Below, piece after piece: positions 57,368-64,000 of a stretch of DNA of 64,000 bases. The DNA is from Epichloe hybrida (lineage: Eukaryota > Ascomycota > Sordariomycetes > Hypocreales > Clavicipitaceae). The notes below the pieces were generated by a model that made no database searches, was not told where the DNA came from, and worked only from the letters and a program-made list of their open reading frames with translations. The position numbers and the translations under genes were made by a program. Location of the stretch: NCBI GenBank assembly GCA_019022495.1, contig JAFEKR010000054.1:1-64000 (forward strand). Direction: 5' to 3'. Each line of letters opens with the position of its first letter. The first letter of the stretch is position 1.

Positions 57368-60078
57368 CTACCGTGGACTCAGAGGACTCTTGCCAGGCCC
57401 TTGGCTGCGTTTTAACCTGGATAATTCTTCCTCCAATTTGCGACATCGTGTCCGTTCCTCCTGTAGAAAGCAGTCAGTATAGTACCCAAAAAAAAGTTGT
57501 CATTGCCCAGTGACGCGTGAATTTGATATACGCACCCTGAGGTCCTCCTGGAACTTCTTGCGCTCTTCCCTCATCGTAGCCCTGAAGCGCTCGCTCAACA
57601 CGGACGCACCAGCGCCTAGCTTGGACCCATCGTCGTGAATCTTCAGACGCTCGCTATCCAGCTCCTCTTGCAGCGCGGCCATCTTGTCCCGCGCCTTTTG
57701 CAGTTCTGATTCGAGTGACGTCCTGGCAGCCAGGGCCTCGTCCAGCTTGGCCTCGACATCGGCCTTTTCCTTTTCAGACCCAATCGTCTCCTTGGTGACT
57801 CCCTCGAGTTCCTCGACCGTGGCACCGAGCTCCTTCTTCAACCTGTCGACTTGGTTCTGGAGCTTGAGACACTCGGAGCTTTGCTTGATGGCCGCCACTT
57901 CCGCCGCTCGCTCTGCACGGGATCCATAAGCACCGTCCAGTTCGGCCCTGGCAATCGTCACTTCCGTCTTGAGCTCCGCAATCGTCATGTTGAGTTGGTC
58001 GACCTCGTCATCCTTGATCTTGAACTGTTTTGTCTTGGCCGCCAGTTCTTTTTTGAGTCCCTGGGCCGCCTCGTCGGCCGCCTTCTTTTCCTGTGTCAGA
58101 GCTGCAATCTCCGCGGTGACTTCCGCCATCTTGTCTCCTGCTTCCTTGCTTCCCGATTGAACCGTCGATAAGCTCTTTTCGGCCGACGCCAGACTGTCCT
58201 GGGCGGCCCTGAGGTTCTTCTCGAGCTCTACAATCTTGGCGTCCCTCTGTTGAATGCTGGCCTCGGCCGCTTGAATGCTGGCCTCGACCGCTCCAGCTGC
58301 TCCCGCGGCGTTTCTGGCTTCCTCTAGGTCCGTCATGGTATCGGAGAGCATCCTCTGGGCGTCCATGGCGTCCTTCTCGGCGCGGCTAAGCAGCTGGCGG
58401 CTCTTCTCCAGCTCCTCTTGTTTGCGGGCCAGTTCTTCGTCCTTTTCGGCATCGGATTTGTTGTTGAGCTCACGCTGCTGCTTGATCTGTCGCTTGAGGA
58501 CGTACTTTTGGTCTCTCAAGGTGATGGCCTGCGCGTGCATCCACTGTACCCTGTTGGAGAAGGAACCCAACGAGTAGGGCTCCGCAACATCGAAGCCTTC
58601 GTCATCAGACATGTCCTCGTCGTCCTCGGGCAGACCCTTTTCGACTCGGGTTCTGCGGCGGTCGTCCTTGCGCTGCTTGGCTTCTGAGAATCCTCGCTGA
58701 ATAGAGTCCCATAGACTGGTAAGCACGGGGCCGATTTCGTCGTTTGCGTCCGGCGAGGAGTTGGCTCGAGCAAGTTGCGAGTCGATGGACCGAATGGACT
58801 CTTCCAGATAGGCCATCTGGCCATTGACATCGGATTCTGATGGGAGCATGGTGGGCGAGTAATGGGGGTCGGACATCATGAGGAGGTCGCGGAGCTGCAG
58901 GTTGATGGCCTCGATGCGCTCGCCCATCCGACTGGCGCCGGCGAACGAGTCTTGCTCAGCTTGCACGGCGAATAAACCGCTCTCGAGATACTCCACCTGA
59001 CTCTTGAGCAAGTCGGCCAGCTTGATGTCCGGAGCCGCTGAAACCTGGGGTGGCTCATCGTAGCCATGGTTGACCTGTGGGTTGAATCGGACAATGGTGT
59101 CCCGTAGCGACGAATTGAGGCCCTGGAGCTTCTTCAGCAGACCGTCGGTTTGGCTCCGCAAGTATGTATTCTCCTCCCGCATACGATCCAGCTCCACACG
59201 CATCTGGTTCTGTTCGCGGATCGGCGACTTGAGCGGAATCTCAATGGCGTTCTTCCGGGCTCGCTCCATCCCATCGAGCTGATAACCTGAGGGGTCGTCA
59301 AAGTAGGTGTCATCGCCCATCTGGTCCAAGCTGTTCCGGCTATGAGAGTAGGTGTATAGGCTCTCGGGACTGCCAGGAATGCCGTTGACCAGTTGACCAT
59401 TTTGCGGCGACGTCTTCTTCTTTGACGCCTTATGTGTCAGTTGCAGGATGGCCGCCGTGTGTTCGAGGATTTTGCGATGAGGGATGAGTAGACGTTTTTC
59501 GAGTTCAAGTAGCTCTGATGCTAGTTGGTCACATTTTCGCTCGCATTCGATCCTTTCACGCTCGCATTCCTGGGACCGACCGTTCTCTGGGCCCTTCTGA
59601 CCGAGCCTGGCCATGGACGCCGCGGCATCTCGGTATTTCGATTGGATGGCGAGGTTGGATCTCGTTGATTCCACGCGCTGAGAGATCAATTCAGCCTGCT
59701 TCTTCAGTTCGTCCACCTCCTCTTGTGAGAGGATCTCGTATCCCTTGCTGTCTGAAAGCGCTGTTTCTGTGAGTAAATGGACCTGGATTGGGTCCTTCAA
59801 GTCAACCTGCGGCGACCGCCGTGTTGACGTCGGGTCCGAAGCCTACATGAGAACACGCATCAGACCTCTTCATGTTTAGAACCGTGATAAAACGTGTGCT
59901 GTGCTGCTGTGACACAAAAAGCCCTTACCTGATTGAATCGTGATCCATCTTGAACAAACCCATTCATGATCCTGTCCTGGCGGAATTCGTCTTGTTTGCT
60001 GTTGGGGCTCGAGGCAGGAGGCGTCAGGTTGGAAACCCCGTAGTCGTATGGGGTCCTACCCGTCTGGTAGCTGTTCAT
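57368..60078 (-). CDS. Uds1-domain coiled-coil protein (up-regulated during septation)
   Basis: Three exons, 60078..59929, 59842..57536 and 57460..57368, give 849 residues. Exon 1 (MNSYQTGRTPYDYG to GSRFNQ) ends at GTAAGG. Exon 2 begins ASDPTSTRRSP after a TAG acceptor. The last exon, after a 75-nt intron (GTGCGT donor, CTACAG acceptor), adds EERTRCRKLEEELSRLKRSQ and a short tail. The Uds1 domain lies at about 70-200 (LTETALSDSKGYEILSQEEV onward). A long heptad-rich coiled coil fills about 480-830. The family is named after a fission-yeast septation-induced gene, and many filamentous-fungal members are large coiled-coil proteins at septa or tips. Reading through the last intron would instead end at 57,500 with VRISNSRVTGQ. 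Confidence 0.8.
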
Positions 60079-61592
60079 GGTACTCCGCAGAGCAGTAGTC
60101 GTTGTGGCTTGTCTCCTCCCGTTTTACGCGTGTATAGTCATGAGTGCCTCAAGAAACAAAGATTTCCAAGCAAGCATATAAGCAGAAGCACACACGCGGC
60201 CCCCCCCCCACCCAAGAAAAGAGCAAAGAGAGCTGTTGAGTATTGGAAAGCCAAATCAGTCACGGAAGCCCCCATGAAGTCGAGTCCTTGGGGGCGCAGT
60301 CGTGGGTGTCCCGAATCAACCGTGCGGGATTGTCGAAGATGTCGCGCAACAACAAAAGGAAGAAAAAGAAAAGCAAGTGTCTCAGAATACAGGTGTTGTT
60401 CGGCGCGCTCCAAAAAATAAAGGAGAAATCTAGCTGCGCGGTATCGGTGATGTACTGCCCAGTAGCAGAATCGTAAACGGTGATGTTAGCAATAGCAAAT
60501 TCGAGCAAATGGTCAAGGTTGGCGGCAAGCGAGAGCAAAAGGGCGTGGGGATGATGGTAATGGTAGGAGAGGTTGATGAGGTAGCCTCATCTCATTCTCA
60601 TTGGGGTGGAGGCGGCCAGGGCTTGGAGTGGAAGCGGAAGCGGAAGCGGAAGCGGAAAAGGGGAAAGGAGACAGATCAAGTCAGTCAAGTCAAGTCAGTC
60701 GCAGTCCTCCAGATTGGGGCGGGACGACACGACACGATAGGCGGGAGGCGGCTGGGAAAGTGGGTACTGTGCACCAATACGCGTGTGCCCTGGCCCCTGA
60801 GCAGCAGCAACTGGAGGGGGGTTTGTCATCAAGGCAGGCCCCAAGATTATTCTTGTTGGGATGGCATCGTGAAACCACCCAAGCACCAGACTTGTCTCTC
60901 TGGCATCATGCATCATGCATGCATCATGCATCGAGTATCAAGTATCATGTATCGTGTATCATGTGCTCCGTATCAAATGCACATACGGAGTACTTACTTG
61001 CTTGGGATGTGTCAACTTCTTGCACTCCTGCTGGGCATGGCTGATGGGAAAAAGAAACAGGAACTTCCGTTCGGGGCCTCTGCCTCACCCAGTCTTTCGA
61101 ACCCACGAGTCGAGGAATGCACACACACACCTGATCATCTAGACCCGCCTCTTCAAGGCCCGGCGCGTCCCTCCAAATCGCATGAGCATCACCACCAATT
61201 CGACATCGACAACGACATTTACTCCGTAGGTAGACGGGAGCACTGGGGCGTTTATCATCTGGCACGTCTGGACTCTGGATGCACTGGCCCTTGTCCTTGT
61301 GTATCTGCATGCCGGTTGCACTACTCGGACGCTCCCCTGAAAGGGCCAGCTCAATTGGGAGGCTAGTCAGAGACCAAACCGGCTTTGTGTTCCTGTTCTA
61401 GATCATTGGGACAAGACGACGACGCCGGCCAAAAGACAGCATGACAACAAGGTGAAGTGCCGCGGTCTGACGAGATTTCGAGATTCACTGGACCTCCGTT
61501 TGTTTTCATGATTACTGCTAACGGTAAAAATATAAAAATGGCTGATTTGATACACCAACGCTTGCTAACACGATTCTTCCTCGTACAAGGGA
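60079..61592. other. 1.5-kb intergenic region upstream of the Uds1 gene
   Basis: Promoter side of the Uds1 gene and 3' side of DSC2. Contains GGAAGC repeats (60,628-60,657), AAGTCAGTC repeats (60,668-60,700), degenerate CATCATG/GTATC repeats (60,900-60,970) and TACGGAGTA motifs (60,984; 61,220). No gene seen. Confidence 0.55.
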
Positions 61593-62482
61593 CTACAGAG
61601 CTTCCCGAAACTGGTCCACAATCTGCTGGCCCATGGTCCGTCGCCGTTCCGCCTGCTGACCTTCAGACTGCACCCCGGATGATACACCAGTGACTGGCCC
61701 ATTCTCTCCCTCAAGCCGTCTACGCAAGCCCTCGAATTCGGCGCTGCGTCTGTGAGAGCTTAGTCCAACCATCCAGCCCGGCAATCGCCAGGAGATGAGG
61801 GAAGCGGGCATCACGCCTCCTCGCCACGCATTGCCCACGACCCAACCAACAAAGGCACCGAGAATGGATCCGGGCCATTGTAAGAGTGATAAATGAATGG
61901 CAAAGGCGTATTGGTAGGATTTGTCGGATAGCGTGACACCGGACGACTCATTTGCGTGCGAGTTTTGCGATGCGGCCACGCGGTACTTGTATACATGAGG
62001 CACCATGGCGTGGTATTGGGCTAGGATGGCAAAGACGATCGGTGTTGGGCCCGCAGGCATATAGTTGAAGAATCCGGCCGAGAAAGGACGTAGAACGACC
62101 ATGATCATCGGCGGAATGATGGCGGTCAGGAGTGACGACACAAGCAGAAACGACTTGAGCGGTTTGTTCAGTTTGTTGTACGCGTTTGCGGGCCAAAAGA
62201 GGTGTTGTGACGTCTTGTGAAACTTACAGCGTACTTTCGCGGGCCCCACATGCGTTCGACGACGCGCAGATTATACAGTGATATTGCTGAAAACAGCACC
62301 TCGGTCGAGTTGGTATAACATAGTTGATAGGCGAGTAACCTCCAGAGTTGTCGATACTTCCACAGATGCGTGTCGATGGAGATGTAGAAGTAGTGTTTGA
62401 CATCGAGCATGCTGGCGCCGATGGATGCTGAAACAAGACCGAGAACCAGCAACCTGGTCACAGGGGCGTTTGTGAATGTCAT
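61593..62482 (-). CDS. dsc2: Dsc E3 ligase complex subunit 2 (rhomboid/derlin-like membrane protein)
   Basis: Two exons, 62482..62228 and 62153..61593, joined over a 74-nt intron (GTAAGT donor, CTCAAG acceptor), give 271 residues. The junction RKYA/SFLLVSSLL restores a transmembrane segment. The N-terminal two thirds is hydrophobic with rhomboid-pseudoprotease character: DTHLWKYRQLWRLLAYQLCY, a YNLRVVERMWGPRKYA loop and SAGFFNYMPAGPTPIVFAIL. The C-terminus is basic and ends RRRTMGQQIVDQFREAL. Dsc2 is a subunit of the Golgi Dsc ubiquitin ligase that activates SREBP in several fungi and degrades orphan membrane proteins. I do not recognise a UBA domain at the C-terminus, although the fission-yeast protein (Ucp14) has one; it may be absent or diverged. 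Alternative name: UBA-domain protein Ucp14 family. Confidence 0.75.
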
Positions 62483-63829
62483 GGCAGGGTTTTGTTTGTT
62501 TTTTTGTTTGTTGGTGATGTCTTATCAGTTGGGAAGTAGTTTGGGAGGTGGTGGGAGGTGGTGTCGTTAATAATGTGGACGCATGCTGGTAGTGGCCGTT
62601 CCAAGCGGCGCGAGAATTCGGGACCAAGGCTGGCAGGTGAACTAACGACTTGAGTATGTCGTCCGGAGTCGCGCAGGATGTTCGAGAAAGGAGCGTAGCT
62701 AGTTGGCTGGTGTAGATGCTGGCGTCGCGAAGTTATTAAATTGCTTCGTGGGCCGTGGCCTGTTTGAGAATTTAATAGCGGGACGCTGGCGACGGCTATG
62801 ACGGGCGTCACGTGCAGCTCTCGGGGCCGCCAGTGGATTCTCCAAATGGTGAAGCAGAGGCCGATTCGGTTTCCTACCAGCACAATGGCACAACATTAAT
62901 AAAGCCGATATCCATCTGTTCAACAAGGTGTGGAAGCAAGCATAATCGTGACTCCGTGACTCCGTGACCCCGTACTCCGTAGAAGGCATGTGCATACGGA
63001 GCACAATTGGCAAGCTCCCATCGCAGTTGCCCATCGCAGTTGCCCATCGCAGTTGCCCATCGCAGTTGCCCACTTGAGCACCCTGGCATCCGGCATCTCG
63101 GTAATTACCCATAATAAATCGATCCCATCCATTTTGGCACCTCATCAGTGACCTCAACGTCGCCATCCAATCCAATCCTACACATCTCACATCTCATCGT
63201 CGCTTGTGTTCGCTACCTTGGCAATCCTCTCCATCGCAATATTATATTCCTTTACTCTATTTTCACCTTCTCAACCCCTTGCTAGTAGGCCAGCCTATTC
63301 ACAGCAGTAAAGAACGAGCGCAAGACTGCATGCAGCTCTTCAGCTTGTCACAAGCAACCGACAACCAGCGGCGTCGGCAACATCTCGTCATCAGGCGAAT
63401 TTCTCTCTTGGGCACTTGTTTGAACGGCTCCTCAACTGATCATATCGACCCATCGATTTTCCGTCACGCACTCGGATACAGTCGGGCCTTGCCTGCCCCA
63501 GGGGGGAACCCAGCATCCACAACTGACTGACCTCGAAACCGCAGCATCATCACAAAGAAACGTCGCTCCAAGTTTGCCCAGTACTACGCGGTCTTGTTGC
63601 AGTGTGCTTGTCGACACTTTGAGAGGGGAGCAGAGCTGAGCCTTGGAAGAGGTAAATGTAGTATGCCTCTAGCAAATGTCGGCTCCATTGTTCTGCACCA
63701 AATCGTCTTCATTACCCACCTGGTCTATATCAGCTTGGCCTTTACCCATGCTGAGCCCAGCCTGCTCGTCCTGCTCTACTTTCTATCCAAGCTTGTGGCC
63801 AGACGACCAGAAGATCTGGACCCTGCCAT
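62483..63829. other. Divergent promoter region between DSC2 and the right-edge gene
   Basis: Holds both promoters and probably the leader of the right-edge gene (CT-rich 63,180-63,300). Contains a 13-bp repeat in four copies (63,017-63,068), an ACTCCGTG repeat and one TACTCCGTA (62,973). Confidence 0.5.
63017..63068. repeat. 13-bp unit in four tandem copies
   Basis: CCCATCGCAGTTG repeats at 63,017, 63,030, 63,043 and 63,056 without change, between divergent genes. Confidence 0.95.
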
Positions 63830-64000
63830 ATGGCCGCCAACAACGCCCAAGTTCTAGATGCAGCCGAAACTGGCCCAAACTCACCTGAGTGCGGGTATGA
63901 GTCTCCCAATGAGCAAACCCAGCCTGGATTCTTCTCGTCGCCTTCCCCTACGCCTAGCATGCAACGAGCCCAACTGTTTCCTTCATCTGTAGCTGCAGCC
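63830..64000 (+). CDS. 5' end of an unrecognised protein (cut by window end)
   Basis: The ATG at 63,830 (CATATGGCC) opens a frame of 57 codons that runs off the window: MAANNAQVLDAAETGPNSPE, then a Ser/Pro-rich stretch with FFSSPSPTPSMQRAQ. The composition fits a disordered N-terminus of a fungal regulatory protein. A long CT-rich leader starts about 0.6 kb upstream. I cannot name a family from this fragment, and the true start could differ if a leader intron is present. Confidence 0.5.
   Translation, partial: MAANNAQVLDAAETGPNSPECGYESPNEQTQPGFFSSPSPTPSMQRAQLFPSSVAAA

Overview
The window comes from a filamentous ascomycete, most likely a Sordariomycete of hypocrealean type. Protein-coding genes have short GT..AG introns (about 70-190 nt, one with a visible GCTAAC branch point), and the proteins match fungal orthologues (dynactin p150 Ro-3, Rvb1, Sec65/SRP19, TAF13, Sok1/Tcp11, Uds1, Dsc2). 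The left part shows the signature of repeat-induced point mutation (RIP). The species assignment is inference.

Left region, 1 to about 27,610. This is extremely AT-rich DNA with CA/TG dinucleotides largely replaced by TA, and no open frame of 60 codons on either strand. It is a nest of dead transposable elements. A chromodomain Ty3/gypsy element (B, reverse strand) is the oldest host. A second copy of the same family (A, forward) sits in its 3' end, and a 5'-truncated LINE (C, reverse) sits in its RNase H region. A different chromodomain gypsy element (D, reverse) sits inside the LINE. Target-site duplications support D in C (ACTAG) and C in B (15 bp). To the right is a 1.9-kb element (E) with long terminal inverted repeats, and its right arm carries an insert of about 120 bp that escaped RIP. 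The border with normal DNA is sharp and lies about 190 bp before the SRP19 start codon.

Right region, 27,610 to 64,000. This is ordinary gene-bearing DNA. In order: SRP19/Sec65 (+); dynactin p150 (-); an HMG-box transcription factor (-, one intron); RuvB-like helicase Rvb1 (-, three introns); an EamA-family membrane transporter (-); TAF13 (-, one intron). Then comes about 9.2 kb without a recognisable gene but rich in simple repeats. It is followed by a Tcp11/Sok1 protein (+) with a long pyrimidine-rich leader and probable leader intron, a Uds1-domain coiled-coil protein (-, two introns), Dsc2 of the Golgi Dsc ubiquitin ligase (-, one intron), and the start of an unrecognised gene (+) cut by the window end.

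The genes are housekeeping or regulatory functions with no evident shared pathway: protein targeting, microtubule transport, transcription, chromatin remodelling, signalling, septation, sterol/Golgi quality control. I see no secondary-metabolite cluster, CRISPR array, tRNA or rRNA. The most unusual material is the nested RIP-mutated block with its unmutated patches, and a 9-bp motif (TACGGAGTA) strongly over-represented in the intergenic DNA of the right region.
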